64,000 bases of DNA, from assembly GCA_014237395.1 (NCBI GenBank), contig JABZFP010000008.1, positions 1 through 64,000 on the forward strand. The letters are read 5' to 3'. Below, piece by piece: positions 52,352 through 62,200 of the stretch. The notes under the pieces are model-generated. The model saw only the letters and a list, made by a program, of their open reading frames with translations. It ran no database searches and was not told where the DNA came from. The first letter of the stretch is position 1; each line of letters starts with the position of its first letter. The translations under genes were made by a program, and so were the position numbers. This stretch comes from Desulfobacteraceae bacterium (GTDB lineage: Bacteria > Desulfobacterota > Desulfobacteria > Desulfobacterales > UBA5852).

Positions 52352-53389
52352 TCAGAGGGGATACGGCACCGGCATGAGACCGGCCCGCTCATCGAGACCG
52401 AGCATCAGGTTCATGTTCTGTACGGCCTGGCCCGCCGCGCCTTTGACCAGGTTGTCGATGGCGGACATCAAAATCAAGGTTCCCCCCACATCATCCAGTC
52501 GGAAACCGATATCGATAAAATTCGTACCCCGTACGTTGCGGGTATCCGGAAGGCGGTCGTCACCGCACAATCGCACAAACGGGCAGGCTCCATAGCAATC
52601 ATTCAAACATTCCATAATGTGGCGATACCCCACGGAAGGCATGATTTGAGCGTAGCTTGTGGCCAGCATGCCCCGGCTCATGGGGACCAAATGGGGAACG
52701 AAGGTGATGTGAACGGCATACCCTGCCACCAGGCCAAGTTGTTCGTCCATCTCGGGGTTATGCCGATGTTGCGCCACCTTGTAGGGTTTGAAGGACTCAC
52801 TGACCTCACAGAAGTGGGCGGCCAGGCTCAGACTGCGACCAGCGCCGCTGACACCGGATTTAGCGTCAGCCACCAGATTGACCGGGGATACGAGCCCGTG
52901 CCGGATCAACGGTATCAGGGGTAGCAGAACACTGGTCGGGTAACAGCCGGGGTTGCCGACCAGCCGGGCCGAACCGATGCGTTCCGCATACACCTCACTG
53001 AGGCCGTAAACCGCCTGGTCCAGCAAAGCAGGCGCCGCATGGGGCTGATAAACCGCCTCATAGCGGCTGACATCGGTGAATCGGAAGTCTGCCGACAGAT
53101 CGATCACCCGCAGCCCCTTCTGGAGCAACTCGGGAACGAGGGTCATGGGAAGCTGATGGGGCAATGACAAAAAAACGACATCGGCCCGGTCTTTGAGCCG
53201 ATCAATGTCATGAGCTTCGCACGCCAGATCGGTCATCCCCGTCAAGGCCGGATAAATGGTTGAAAACGGCTCACCGGCATACTGACGTGATGTAATAGCC
53301 GTAAGCGTGACGTCCGGATGCCCGGTTAGAATCCTGACCAGTTCGGCTCCAGCATACCCGGTGGCGCCCACCACAGCAACTCGGCTCAT
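52352..53389 (-). CDS. argC: N-acetyl-gamma-glutamyl-phosphate reductase
   Basis: A 345-residue arginine-pathway enzyme with VVGATGYAGAELVRIL at the N terminus, the catalytic GNPGCYPT (C149), and DAKSGVSGAGR. ATG start near a GAGG site. It lies 187 bases upstream of folD on the same strand; no other arginine genes are in the window. Confidence 0.94.
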   Translation of the reverse strand: MSRVAVVGATGYAGAELVRILTGHPDVTLTAITSRQYAGEPFSTIYPALTGMTDLACEAHDIDRLKDRADVVFLSLPHQLPMTLVPELLQKGLRVIDLSADFRFTDVSRYEAVYQPHAAPALLDQAVYGLSEVYAERIGSARLVGNPGCYPTSVLLPLIPLIRHGLVSPVNLVADAKSGVSGAGRSLSLAAHFCEVSESFKPYKVAQHRHNPEMDEQLGLVAGYAVHITFVPHLVPMSRGMLATSYAQIMPSVGYRHIMECLNDCYGACPFVRLCGDDRLPDTRNVRGTNFIDIGFRLDDVGGTLILMSAIDNLVKGAAGQAVQNMNLMLGLDERAGLMPVPYPL

Positions 53390-53643
53390 AAAACCTCCTG
53401 AATTTCAAAGGGAAGGGGAAAAAGCTGTCTCAGGACCGTCTATCAGAGAAGCCCTGCGGATTCAAGGCGCAGGCTCCATAATGGCTGCCATACAGCCTAT
53501 TTACCATATATAGTATAATGATTGACGCGCCACCCCATAAATTGTATAGAGGTGGCGATTCGCTGCCGATCGTTTTTCAGGGCAGCCGATCGTCGGCTTA
53601 TGCGTTCAAGACGGGCAGTATGATCGCCTTCAGCGGGTAGGAT

Positions 53644-54417
53644 ATGGATCGGAGAGCGTTTCTCGTCAAATCGTTCGGGTGGACTCTGGCCGGCATCGCC
53701 GGGTTCAATCCTTTTGCCAAAGCCTTCGCCATGGGCCAGCGCCCCCGGGACGCCCGCATGGCCGTCATTATCGATGATATCGGATACAGCCGACGGCAGG
53801 CGGCAGCCTTTATGGGAATCGGTGCCAATCTGACCTATGCGGTTTTGCCCCACCTGCCCTACTCCGCCGCGTTGGCCTGCGCCATCCACGAAAAGGGCCA
53901 CGAAATTCTGCTCCACCAACCCATGGAACCCTTCGATCGGCAGTTGGATCCCGGCCCCGGGGCCCTCTATGTCGGCGATAGCGCCGCCCAAATCGAGAAG
54001 GTCGTGCGCACGAACATCCGGGCCGTACCATTTGTCTCCGGGGTCAACAATCACATGGGCTCACGGTTTACATCGAACGGCGACGATATTCGCTATGCAC
54101 TGCAGGCCATCAAAAGCCGGGGACTCTTTTTTGTCGACAGCCTGACAACCCATCGTTCCAAAGCCTATCACACCGCTTGCAGCCTTCACATGCCCCGCGG
54201 CCGCCGGGACACCTTTCTGGACAACCACCGCCACCCCCAGGCCATTCTGGACCGCCTCTACGGCGTCATGGACCAGGCTTTGGCCCACGGCCATGCCATT
54301 GCCATCGGTCACCCTTACCCCGAGACAGCCGCAGCACTCAGGGTCTTTTGGTCCGAAATTCATGGCACACCCGTCCGTATGGTTCCCGTATCCCGTCTGC
54401 TCACCGAGGGGACCTGA
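53644..54417 (+). CDS. divergent polysaccharide deacetylase family protein with Tat-like signal
   Basis: A 257-residue protein with an N-terminal MDRRAFLVKSFGWTLAGIAG, a good twin-arginine signal pattern, followed by the YibQ-type divergent polysaccharide deacetylase domain: VIIDDIGYSRR, HEILLHQPMEP, VSGVNNHMGSRFT and FFVDSLTTHRS. The motif Asp-Asp and His residues for metal are present. It is likely exported and may remove acyl groups from a cell-envelope polysaccharide. Substrate unknown. Confidence 0.82.
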   Translation: MDRRAFLVKSFGWTLAGIAGFNPFAKAFAMGQRPRDARMAVIIDDIGYSRRQAAAFMGIGANLTYAVLPHLPYSAALACAIHEKGHEILLHQPMEPFDRQLDPGPGALYVGDSAAQIEKVVRTNIRAVPFVSGVNNHMGSRFTSNGDDIRYALQAIKSRGLFFVDSLTTHRSKAYHTACSLHMPRGRRDTFLDNHRHPQAILDRLYGVMDQALAHGHAIAIGHPYPETAAALRVFWSEIHGTPVRMVPVSRLLTEGT

Positions 54418-54696
54418 CAAGGCGGTTCGCCCACACGATAATCCTCTTAGGCCAATGAGACCAACGGCAACGACTTTCGCGGTGTGCCGTAAAACAATCG
54501 CAGCCAACGAACAGTACTTGTTTTGGAATCGATATCGACTATCGACAATCCGGTGCCAACCCGGTATATAGCCGGTGTGGGCAGGTGCCGCCGTTCGCAC
54601 CACGAGCGTCCGGACTTCTCCCTGCAACCACCGCATGCGGCGGGAAGCATCCACCCCTCATAACACCAATATCCCCCAAACCATCGAGGAGACCGC

Positions 54697-55302
54697 ATGA
54701 CTCGCGAGAATCCGCCAACAGCTATCCTCACGCCGGAAGAGGGGCGATGCCTCGTACGGCTGGCCCGTGCCACCATTGCCGAACAGCTCAAATCCCCGAT
54801 AGACAGTGACGAGCTGCGGTCCATCCAAACGGCTTTGCAGGCCCCGGTCTTCAATGCACGATGTGGTGTTTTTGTGACCCTTAGCCTTGAAGGCGCCCTG
54901 CGGGGGTGCATCGGCAGCCTTACCGCCTCCGCTCCCCTGGCCGAAAATGTCCGCCGCAATGCCATTAATGCCGCCTTTCATGATCCGCGCTTTCCACCGT
55001 TGGATTTGGACGAACTCGACCGGATCGCCGTCGAAGTGAGCGTTCTCAGCCCGCCGGCCGCCTTGTCCTACGACGATGCCGACGATCTGATGGCACGGCT
55101 GCGTCCCGGGATCGATGGGGTCATCCTCCGCAAGGGCACGGCCAGCGCCACATTTCTTCCCCAGGTATGGAAACAGCTTCCCCGCTGCCAGGACTTTCTG
55201 TCGCACTTATGCTTAAAAGCCGGCCTTTCGGCCCGCGCCTGGTATGACGGCAATTTACAGGTCGAGACCTACCAGGTGCAATCCTTTGAAGAGGAGCGAT
55301 GA
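54697..55302 (+). CDS. amrA: AmmeMemoRadiSam system protein A (AMMECR1 domain)
   Basis: A 201-residue AMMECR1-domain protein. Features are VFVTLSLEGALRGCIGSLTA, NAINAAFHDPRFPPL, IDGVILRKGTASATFLPQVW and a C-terminal LSHLCLKAGL. In many genomes it pairs with Memo-like and radical SAM partners (amrB, amrS), but neither is adjacent here. GAGGAG site before the ATG. Biochemical role unknown. Confidence 0.85.
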   Translation: MTRENPPTAILTPEEGRCLVRLARATIAEQLKSPIDSDELRSIQTALQAPVFNARCGVFVTLSLEGALRGCIGSLTASAPLAENVRRNAINAAFHDPRFPPLDLDELDRIAVEVSVLSPPAALSYDDADDLMARLRPGIDGVILRKGTASATFLPQVWKQLPRCQDFLSHLCLKAGLSARAWYDGNLQVETYQVQSFEEER

Positions 55303-55350
55303 ACAGCGTTTAGGAAGGGTGTCGCGCGGCAGTGACAAGGGAGGGATGGC

Positions 55351-55569
55351 TCACGGGGTAGTGACCGGTGCTTTTCGTCGGCGGATGACGGTGCCGCGGC
55401 TGGCGCTCTGAAACCATTGGCGGTTCAACTCTTCTTTCAGCAACGCAAGAAGATCCGCATGGGCCTCGCGACCTGTGAGTCGATACCCCATGGCGCGCAA
55501 CTCCTGCCGCAACTCACGTTCACTGTGTTGCCGCTCATCTGCCGAGCGGTCTTTAACTTTTTTTTCCAT
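55351..55569 (-). CDS. hypothetical small charged protein
   Basis: A 72-residue, strongly charged protein (ERQHSERELRQELRAMGYRL, ending RRRKAPVTTP) likely helical. An AAAGG lies about 10 bases upstream of the ATG. No family recognised. It could bind nucleic acid or a ribosomal partner given its basic tail, but this is a guess. Confidence 0.5.
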   Translation of the reverse strand: MEKKVKDRSADERQHSERELRQELRAMGYRLTGREAHADLLALLKEELNRQWFQSASRGTVIRRRKAPVTTP

Positions 55570-55754
55570 GGCAACAACCTTTTGACATCAATGATACACC
55601 ATACCAGCAAAAACGATTCGCCTGGGGCGCAATCCCTTTAAAGGATCTTGTTGATGCCGCTTTTATATGAGTCGCAATAGCCCGTCAAGCCGAAAAGCGC
55701 CCCGGACAGGAAATGCCAGGTCATCATGACACGCCGGCAGATCCGCCGGCATCT

Positions 55755-56318
55755 TCAAAGTGACGTCTGCACCCCTCCAGCAGGCGGTGGCGCAGGCCTG
55801 TTTGCCAGAGGCGCCATCAATTCATAGAGAGCATCATAAATGGCAATATTCTGCTGAATACGCGCAATGCCTTTTTCGATGAGGGCCAAAGCCTGGGGGT
55901 CGCGAATAAACGCATCATACACTTTGATGGCAAGAATCAAATCTTCTGATTTCTGGCGAGCATCCGCTACGTCCTGCGCGCGCAGGGTAAAAAAATCGGA
56001 CCGCGCGCTGTCGCGGACGTATTCGGTAATCGAAAGCAACTCCCATTGGTAATACGCAATCAGGTTCGCTTGCGTGATAAACCGTGCCGCACTTTGAATT
56101 TCCGACAACTGTTGACCCGACTCTTCGATATGCCGACGCGCGGCGGCATGCAGGTCACTGTCAACAACCTTCAATTCATGATAGTTGAGATAGAGCGCTT
56201 CTACTTCCATGCGCAACGGGCCAAAATCAGGCAAGGTGTTTGTTTTGGCGCACCCGCCAAGGAGTATAACGAGAAGCAAACTCGTTGGATAGATCCATCG
56301 TTTCAGTTGAATCGTCAT
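55755..56318 (-). CDS. lipoprotein, helical
   Basis: A 187-residue protein with a lipoprotein signal (LLLVILLGGC, lipid on C23) and a long, mostly helical mature part. The ATG at 56318 has a GGGGG-rich site. No catalytic motif is seen; an envelope-structural or assembly role is possible. The gene lies between the 72-residue gene and phosphoglucomutase and faces the same way. Confidence 0.72.
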   Translation of the reverse strand: MTIQLKRWIYPTSLLLVILLGGCAKTNTLPDFGPLRMEVEALYLNYHELKVVDSDLHAAARRHIEESGQQLSEIQSAARFITQANLIAYYQWELLSITEYVRDSARSDFFTLRAQDVADARQKSEDLILAIKVYDAFIRDPQALALIEKGIARIQQNIAIYDALYELMAPLANRPAPPPAGGVQTSL

Positions 56319-56420
56319 GTCGCCCCCGGTGTGGCCATCTCCCACGATCAATTTTGACGATAGCGGCACCAGGACGTGCAACCTCATCGCCGTTATCATG
56401 GAATGATGGTGATCTTTCGG

Positions 56421-58088
56421 CTACCCCGTCGTCGCAGTGGCGTCTGCCGATTGGAAGACGGCGTCAACGATTTTCCGGGCCTCGTTCTGAATCCGCCGGA
56501 GATGGTCCTGCCCCTGGAAACTCTCCGCGTATATTTTATAGATGTCTTCGGTTCCGGATGGCCGCGCCGCAAACCAGCCATTGGCCGTCACCACCTTGAG
56601 TCCCCCGATGGCGGCGCCGTTGCCCGGCGCCCGGGTGAGCTTTTCGATGATGGCGTCTCCGGCCAGCGCATCGGCGGCAACCTGATCCGGCGTCATGGCG
56701 GCCAGGCAGTCCTTCTGCTCGGCCGTGGCCGGGGCATCCAGCCGCTCGTAATGCGGTGTACCAAAGGTGCGGGTCAACTCGTGAAAGCACTCGCCCGGAT
56801 CTTTTTCGGTCACCGCGATGATCTCGGCGGCCAGAAGGTTCATGATCATACCGTCCTTGTCGGTCGTCCAGACGCTGCCGTCCCGGCGCAGAAAACTGGC
56901 CCCGGCACTCTCTTCGCCGCCGAAGACACAGCTGCCGTCCTGCAACCCGTCGACAAACCATTTAAAGCCGACCGGCACCTCCCACAGCGTGCGGTTGAGT
57001 TGCTTGACCAGCCGGTCGATGATCCCGCTGCTCACCAGCGTCTTGCCGATGCGGCCGGCCGCCGGCCAGCGGCGGCGATGGCCAATGAGATAATGAATGG
57101 CAACGGCCAGATAATGATTGGGATTCATAAGCCCCGCCGCCGGCGTAACGATGCCGTGGCGGTCCACATCCGGATCGTTGCCGAACGCGATATCGAAACG
57201 GGACTTCAGGTCGATCAGCCGCGCCATGGCATAGGGTGACGAACAGTCCATGCGGATACGGCCGTCTTTGTCCACCGTCATAAAGCGGAAATCGCTTTCG
57301 ACCCCATCACTGACCACCTCCAGCCTCAGGCCGTAGTGCTCGGCGATCACGGACCAGTAGTCCACCGCAGCCCCCCCCATGGGATCGACGCCGATCCGGA
57401 CACCGGCGTCCCGGATGGCCGCCAGGTCCACGACGTTTTCAAGATCATTGACGTAAGCCCCCAGGAGGTCGGCTTCCCGGACCGTTGCCCGGCGGCGGGA
57501 CCAGCCACCGGCCAGGCGTTTGACGCCACGGTTGTTTTGCCCGAGAAGCTGATTGGCCCGTTTTTCGATCCACCGGGTCACGGAACTGTCCGCCGGTCCG
57601 CCATGGGGCGGATTGTATTTGAGGCCGCCGTCTTCCGGCGGATTGTGGGAAGGGGTAATCACAATGCCGTCGGCCAAGCCCTCATGTCGTCCCCGGTTGT
57701 GGGTGAGGATCGCATGCGAAATAACCGGGGTCGGCGTATAAGGACTGCGTCCGCAGATAACCGTCGTTACCCCGTTGGCGGCCAGAACCTCCAGGGCCGA
57801 CTCAAAACTGGGCATTGAGAGGGCATGCGTATCCCGCCCTAAAAAAAGGGGGCCCGTCAGGCCCTCTCCCTGTCGATAATCACAAACGGCCTGTGTAATG
57901 GCCAGAACGTGCGCCTCGTTGAAGCTACCCTTCAAGGACGACCCCCGATGACCGGATGTGCCGAAACCCACCCGTTGCGACGCAAGGGACGGATCGGGGC
58001 ATTCGCTGTAGTATCGGCTGATCAGGGTCGTTACATCGACCAGAAGATCACGGGGGGCCGGTTGGCCCGCCAAGGCGTGAATTGCCAT
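56421..58088 (-). CDS. pgm: phosphoglucomutase (alpha-D-glucose phosphate-specific)
   Basis: A 555-residue alpha-phosphohexomutase interconverting glucose-1- and glucose-6-phosphate. The phosphoserine loop TPSHNPP (S147), the metal loop DPDVDRHG, the sugar-specificity GGEESAGAS and the phosphate-site SGTEDIYK are all present. The ATG at 58088 has no strong site, AAAGGAATTG being nearest. It supplies UDP-sugar and glycogen metabolism. Confidence 0.93.
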   Translation of the reverse strand: MAIHALAGQPAPRDLLVDVTTLISRYYSECPDPSLASQRVGFGTSGHRGSSLKGSFNEAHVLAITQAVCDYRQGEGLTGPLFLGRDTHALSMPSFESALEVLAANGVTTVICGRSPYTPTPVISHAILTHNRGRHEGLADGIVITPSHNPPEDGGLKYNPPHGGPADSSVTRWIEKRANQLLGQNNRGVKRLAGGWSRRRATVREADLLGAYVNDLENVVDLAAIRDAGVRIGVDPMGGAAVDYWSVIAEHYGLRLEVVSDGVESDFRFMTVDKDGRIRMDCSSPYAMARLIDLKSRFDIAFGNDPDVDRHGIVTPAAGLMNPNHYLAVAIHYLIGHRRRWPAAGRIGKTLVSSGIIDRLVKQLNRTLWEVPVGFKWFVDGLQDGSCVFGGEESAGASFLRRDGSVWTTDKDGMIMNLLAAEIIAVTEKDPGECFHELTRTFGTPHYERLDAPATAEQKDCLAAMTPDQVAADALAGDAIIEKLTRAPGNGAAIGGLKVVTANGWFAARPSGTEDIYKIYAESFQGQDHLRRIQNEARKIVDAVFQSADATATTG

Positions 58089-58174
58089 AACGATTTACAA
58101 TTCCTTTTTTAATTGGGGGTCGTCGTTGCGCCAGCGCCCGGAGAACATCGCTCCCATTGGCAGACACCAAAAGA

Positions 58175-58645
58175 TCATCCGCCGTCCGTCTGCGGAAAAG
58201 CCGTGTTGGCGTAGAGATATTCCATCTTCTCTTTGTGCTTCAGTTCCTCGTTAGCGATTTTGTGCAGCATGTCGTGAACGGCATCCCCCGCATCATAGAG
58301 CATGGCCAATTCACTGTAGAATTTGTAAGCCCGGAATTCCCGGTGCGAAGCCACCAGGAAGATGTCCGCCCGGCTCATATCCTCTTCGACTTCGGGCTCA
58401 TCGAGGTGTTCGGCAATTTTATAATACACCACATCCGACAACCGCATGGCCTCGGGGCCGACACCGTCGGCACGAAATTTCTCCAAGTACGCTTTATGCT
58501 TTTTTTCCTCCTCGCCGATCCAGGTAAGGGCTTCGCGGGCCGCCCCATCCGTTACCCTTCCGGCAAGGTCCGTGTAGAACCGAAAGGCCTCCTCTTCCCT
58601 CGAAATGGCAATGTTGATGTACTCCAGCAGTTTTTCATCTAGCAT
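58175..58645 (-). CDS. ferritin-like/rubrerythrin-type diiron protein
   Basis: A 156-residue four-helix diiron protein. The helices carry EEEAFRFY, GEEEKKHKAYLEKF, REFRAYKFY and EELKHKEKMEY, giving two E-x-x-H-type pairs as in rubrerythrin. There is no C-terminal rubredoxin domain. It likely detoxifies peroxide or stores iron in the cytoplasm. Confidence 0.85.
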   Translation of the reverse strand: MLDEKLLEYINIAISREEEAFRFYTDLAGRVTDGAAREALTWIGEEEKKHKAYLEKFRADGVGPEAMRLSDVVYYKIAEHLDEPEVEEDMSRADIFLVASHREFRAYKFYSELAMLYDAGDAVHDMLHKIANEELKHKEKMEYLYANTAFPQTDGG

Positions 58646-59217
58646 GGCGGCATATCCTTCCTGCGGTTATTGCGTCCATTGGACATTTGCCGGCAGGCTC
58701 TTTCCGGTACCGCACCGAAAGGATGGCCAGGCCGGTTATCGCGAAAAAACAGCGATTGGGGAAATCATGTGAAAGCGCCTGTATTGCTCATCTTAATCAC
58801 CCCGCTGCTTTTTGGCAACCGTTCCGAACGCCGATCTGCCCTTAGTCACGATGATCCGCCGGATCAAAATGGTGACATGCCGTTTTGCGCGTAAAGACCC
58901 GTATCCGGGTGCAGCTGCCGTCGCTATGGATAAAGAACCCCGCCACACGTTCGCTTTGAAGGGCCTGGGATGGTGGAAGGCCATCGAATACGCGGCTTTC
59001 CTCGGACAGACGCCGCATCAAATGACGGACCACGCACCCCACTGCCGAAGCATTGACGAAGCGATCTTGGGCCTCACCGGTGCGCCGCTCATATTGCGCC
59101 ATGACGTTGACAAGCATCGTTATGAGGGTGGCCGGTTTGCCGAAGCAGCCCACACCGGACAGTCGGCGCCAATCATGACAAACCCGGCGATCGTTTGGCG
59201 GACCGCCACATGGCCCG
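58646..59217. other. 572-base gap with no convincing gene
   Basis: Open frames on both strands (58812-59294 plus, 58842-59225 minus) cross here but neither has a family match or ribosome site. The minus frame is slightly more protein-like (ESRVFDGLPPSQALQSERV) and could be a remnant. Confidence 0.4.
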
Positions 59218-59388
59218 TCAGGCATAGTGCGCCTCGTTGTAAAAGGTACTGGCTTCCTCCACGGAGTCGAATATCAACCAGTCTTTCCAGATGACCCGCC
59301 CGCCGCGCTGGCGGGTGATTTCAACCGTGGTGCTGCCGTGGTATTCAAACGCTTCCTGGTAATCCGGGTAAAGGGTCGGTCGCTCCAT
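59218..59388 (-). CDS. 56-residue small conserved-looking protein
   Basis: A short gene on the minus strand, MERPTLYPDYQEAFEYHGST at the N terminus and WKDWLIFDSVEEASTFYNEA near the C terminus. The ATG at 59388 has a perfect AAGGAGG site. The pattern of strands followed by a helix suggests a small beta-alpha domain. No family recognised. It is separated from neighbours and would be missed by length filters. Confidence 0.72.
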   Translation of the reverse strand: MERPTLYPDYQEAFEYHGSTTVEITRQRGGRVIWKDWLIFDSVEEASTFYNEAHYA

Positions 59389-59566
59389 GGTTCCTCCTTA
59401 TGATTGAAATTATTCACAGATTCCCATATTAAACGCTGTGGCATCTGTCGTTGATGTCTTTCGTATCATGGCGGTGTGACAGATCCGGTCACACCGTTCG
59501 GTTTTTTTTTAGGATTTCAGGCAAACCACTGAAAATCTGCTGCGACCATCAACACGGGAGGTGCCG

Positions 59567-60565
59567 ATGGCACGGGGGGATCAACTGTCCCGCCAATGGA
59601 CGATCATTCAGAACCTGCAGTCATCCCGGACGGGCAAATTGGTATCCGAACTAGCCGCAACCTTGGGCTGCCACCGCCGCACGGTCTACCGTGACCTGGA
59701 GGCACTGCAGTCCGCTGGCTTCCCGCTCTACAGCGACCAGGAAGACGGCCGTTCACGCTGGTACCTGATCGAAAGCGCCCGCCAGGCCATCCCGATTCCC
59801 TTCAGTATGACGGAATTGATGGCACTCTATTTCAGCCGCGACTGGTTGCGCATGCTGGAAAACACCGTGTTTCACGAATCGCTGGAATCGCTCTTCCAAA
59901 AAGTTCAGGCCACCTTGCCTCCCGAAACCAACCGGTACCTGGAAACCTTCCGTCGCACGGTCAAGGTGGGTGCCCAGCCCCATAAACAATACGGCGCTTT
60001 CCGGGAAACGCTGGATCGCATCAACCAGGCGATCATCCAGCAAACCGTGCTCCGCATGGCGTATTACACCATGAGCCGCAAACGTCTGAGCCGCCGCAAC
60101 ATCGCCCCCTACCGTCTCTGGTTTTTCGACGGAACGTTCTACCTCATCGCCTATTGTTATCTTCGGAAGGGTGTCCGGGTGTTCGCCGTCGACCGCATTC
60201 GCTCGCTGGAGGTGCTAAACGAAACCTTCCGGCTGCCGGACGAAACGGTTGTGGATGGCTTCATGGAAACCAGTTTCGGTGTCTTCCGCGGGGAAAACGT
60301 GCACGTGAAAATTCGCTTCGCCCCCAAAGTGGCCGGCTATATCGCCGAAAAAACATGGCATGCCACTCAAAAACTGACGCCGCAAAAAAACGGCGCCCTG
60401 CTTTTCGAAGCCGACGTGGCTGGAACCGAAGAAATCAAGCATTGGATAATGCAGTGGGGTGCCCATGCCGAAGTACTGTCACCGGACACGCTGCGCCGGG
60501 AAATACAATCGGAGGCGACCGCCATGGTCAACCGCTACAGGGACGGGGATCCTGCTGGCAATTGA
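59567..60565 (+). CDS. WYL-domain transcriptional regulator
   Basis: A 332-residue protein with an N-terminal helix-turn-helix (LVSELAATLGCHRRTVYRDLEALQSAGFP) and a WYL domain in the middle (RRNIAPYRLWFFDGTFYLIAYC, then VFAVDRIRSLEVL). WYL proteins often respond to nucleic-acid or nucleotide ligands and control stress and defence genes. The ATG at 59567 has GGGAGG. No defence gene is adjacent. Confidence 0.83.
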   Translation: MARGDQLSRQWTIIQNLQSSRTGKLVSELAATLGCHRRTVYRDLEALQSAGFPLYSDQEDGRSRWYLIESARQAIPIPFSMTELMALYFSRDWLRMLENTVFHESLESLFQKVQATLPPETNRYLETFRRTVKVGAQPHKQYGAFRETLDRINQAIIQQTVLRMAYYTMSRKRLSRRNIAPYRLWFFDGTFYLIAYCYLRKGVRVFAVDRIRSLEVLNETFRLPDETVVDGFMETSFGVFRGENVHVKIRFAPKVAGYIAEKTWHATQKLTPQKNGALLFEADVAGTEEIKHWIMQWGAHAEVLSPDTLRREIQSEATAMVNRYRDGDPAGN

Positions 60566-60584
60566 GCGACGTAATCGCCACCGG

Positions 60585-61148
60585 CTAAGGCGTCGACGGG
60601 CGCACGGCGACCAGAAATGCTTTGCGGGTGGGAGCATCCTTGTGGCGGCTGGCGCCCTCACCGTAGGCGATGGTTTGCAAGGCTGGAAAAGCGTGGCGCA
60701 ATTCGCCGTCTTTCAGGAGGTGATGCCGGCCGAACTTTCGACCGGGACGATCCTCCTTATCCTGCAGGTAGGTTTCGAAAAGCAGAACCCCGCCGGGAGC
60801 AAGACCTTCCTGAATGAAAGGAAAGAGGCGCCGCATCAGAAACCGGGTATTGACGATCAATTGGTAGCGAAGGGGATGAATCCGAAAGGCGTCCATATCC
60901 TGGCAGATGCGGTTGATCGCGGGCGAACGGCAGACGAAACGCCGCAGGCCTTCTTCGGAAATATCCACCGCATCGACCTCGAATCCGCGAGCGGCAAGAA
61001 AACAGGCATTACGCCCGTTGCCGCAGGCCAGATCCAATGCACGGCCGACCGGGGCATGATGGTAAAACGCCTGCACGATCCCCGAAGCCGCCGTCGGAAA
61101 TTGCGCCTCCCGGTACTTGCGGTTCCATTTGTCACGATCAGACGTCAT
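60585..61148 (-). CDS. SAM-dependent methyltransferase, TehB-like
   Basis: A 187-residue class-I methyltransferase with the start DRDKWNRKYREA, SAM motif ALDLACGNGRNACFLAARG and VDAVDISEEGL, as in the TehB/tellurite-resistance group. The target is unknown. Its start overlaps the Nudix gene by 11 bases, so the two are coupled. Confidence 0.8.
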   Translation of the reverse strand: MTSDRDKWNRKYREAQFPTAASGIVQAFYHHAPVGRALDLACGNGRNACFLAARGFEVDAVDISEEGLRRFVCRSPAINRICQDMDAFRIHPLRYQLIVNTRFLMRRLFPFIQEGLAPGGVLLFETYLQDKEDRPGRKFGRHHLLKDGELRHAFPALQTIAYGEGASRHKDAPTRKAFLVAVRPSTP

Positions 61149-61596
61149 GGCGGTCGGCGCAACCGAAATGATAGCGGCCTGACAACAACTGCCGGGTGGG
61201 GAGACTCACGTCAAGGCCGGCCATCTCAGCCTCGGCAACCCAGCGCGCCTCCATGGCATCGTCACCGGAGCACAGGTCGCCGCTTTGATAGGTCGCATCC
61301 AGGTCGACGATGACATAATGATAGCGAATCCGGCCCGTGTCGTCGCGCTCGACCACATCGAACACATAGGCCGGTTCACCTGCGGCAATGCGGATACCGG
61401 TTTCCTCCAGGATTTCCCGCTCGGCCGCCTGGGACAGGGATTCCCCCAGAAGCACGCCCCCTCCGGGGATCGCCCATTGACCGCGTGCCGGTGCCTTCCC
61501 CCGCCGCACCAGCAGGATGCAATTGTCCTTGAAAACGACGGCGCCGACGGCCACGCGCGGTTTCGACGGATACCCCCCCGAAGGGTTCTGATCCAT
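61138..61596 (-). CDS. Nudix hydrolase, ADP-ribose/NTP type
   Basis: A 152-residue Nudix protein with GAVVFKDNCILLVRRGKAPA and the Nudix box GGGVLLGESLSQAAEREILEETG. Substrate is not determined; the extended AIPGGG opening is common in ADP-ribose and dNTP members. The ATG at 61596 is used; a GTG at 61614 with a GGGAGG site is a real alternative. Confidence 0.82.
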   Translation of the reverse strand: MDQNPSGGYPSKPRVAVGAVVFKDNCILLVRRGKAPARGQWAIPGGGVLLGESLSQAAEREILEETGIRIAAGEPAYVFDVVERDDTGRIRYHYVIVDLDATYQSGDLCSGDDAMEARWVAEAEMAGLDVSLPTRQLLSGRYHFGCADRHDV

Positions 61597-61696
61597 ATCG
61601 GATTTTCGCTGCACCCCTTCCCACCTCCCGGAACCGTTTTCCAACAGCCCGCCATATCTGGTGGTCGGCGACCTTCAGCGGCCGCCGCTTGGACAA

Positions 61697-62182
61697 TCAA
61701 TCCCCCACTTCGGCCGGATCGATCTTGATGTTGTCGGATGGCGCATCGTCTCGCCGTTTCCGAGGTTGCCTGAGAAAATGATACGCCACGGCAATCGATA
61801 CGATAAGGGCGGCAATGCCGATGATGGACAGCCCCTCGTACTCTTTCACATCCAGTATGATCACCTTGCGGGTAATGGCGATCAGGGCAACTTCCAGTAC
61901 GATTTCCGAGTGCACCACCTTCTGGGCCAGATAGGCCTTGATGGTTTCCAAGAGCTCGACACCGATCAGGATCAGCAGAAAAAAGCCGAATATGTCGAGC
62001 AAATCATCGATTTCCAGCCAGAAAAGCGGCGGCGAAAGAATATCGGCAACAATGAGATAGGCCAGTTCGACGGTCGAAATCAGGACCACCACAATCATCA
62101 TGAAAATCAACGAAACGATAATCCCATGTTCGAATTTTTGTATCAACCGGGTTACCATCAAGAAGCGCTCCTTGTCTTTCAC
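61697..62182 (-). CDS. PsiE-like membrane protein
   Basis: A 161-residue protein with four hydrophobic segments and the PsiE pattern (phosphate-starvation-inducible E family): VELLETIKAYLAQKVVHSEIVLEVALIAITRKVIILD in the central part, ending in a charged tail. Biochemical role unknown. It follows the stress-protein gene on the same strand. Confidence 0.78.
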   Translation of the reverse strand: MKDKERFLMVTRLIQKFEHGIIVSLIFMMIVVVLISTVELAYLIVADILSPPLFWLEIDDLLDIFGFFLLILIGVELLETIKAYLAQKVVHSEIVLEVALIAITRKVIILDVKEYEGLSIIGIAALIVSIAVAYHFLRQPRKRRDDAPSDNIKIDPAEVGD

Positions 62183-62200
62183 TGTCAGGACGAGGTTATG

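Noticed and set aside
58812..59294. 160-codon plus-strand frame
   Set aside because: No ribosome site, no family resemblance, and it overlaps the better-supported 56-residue minus gene.
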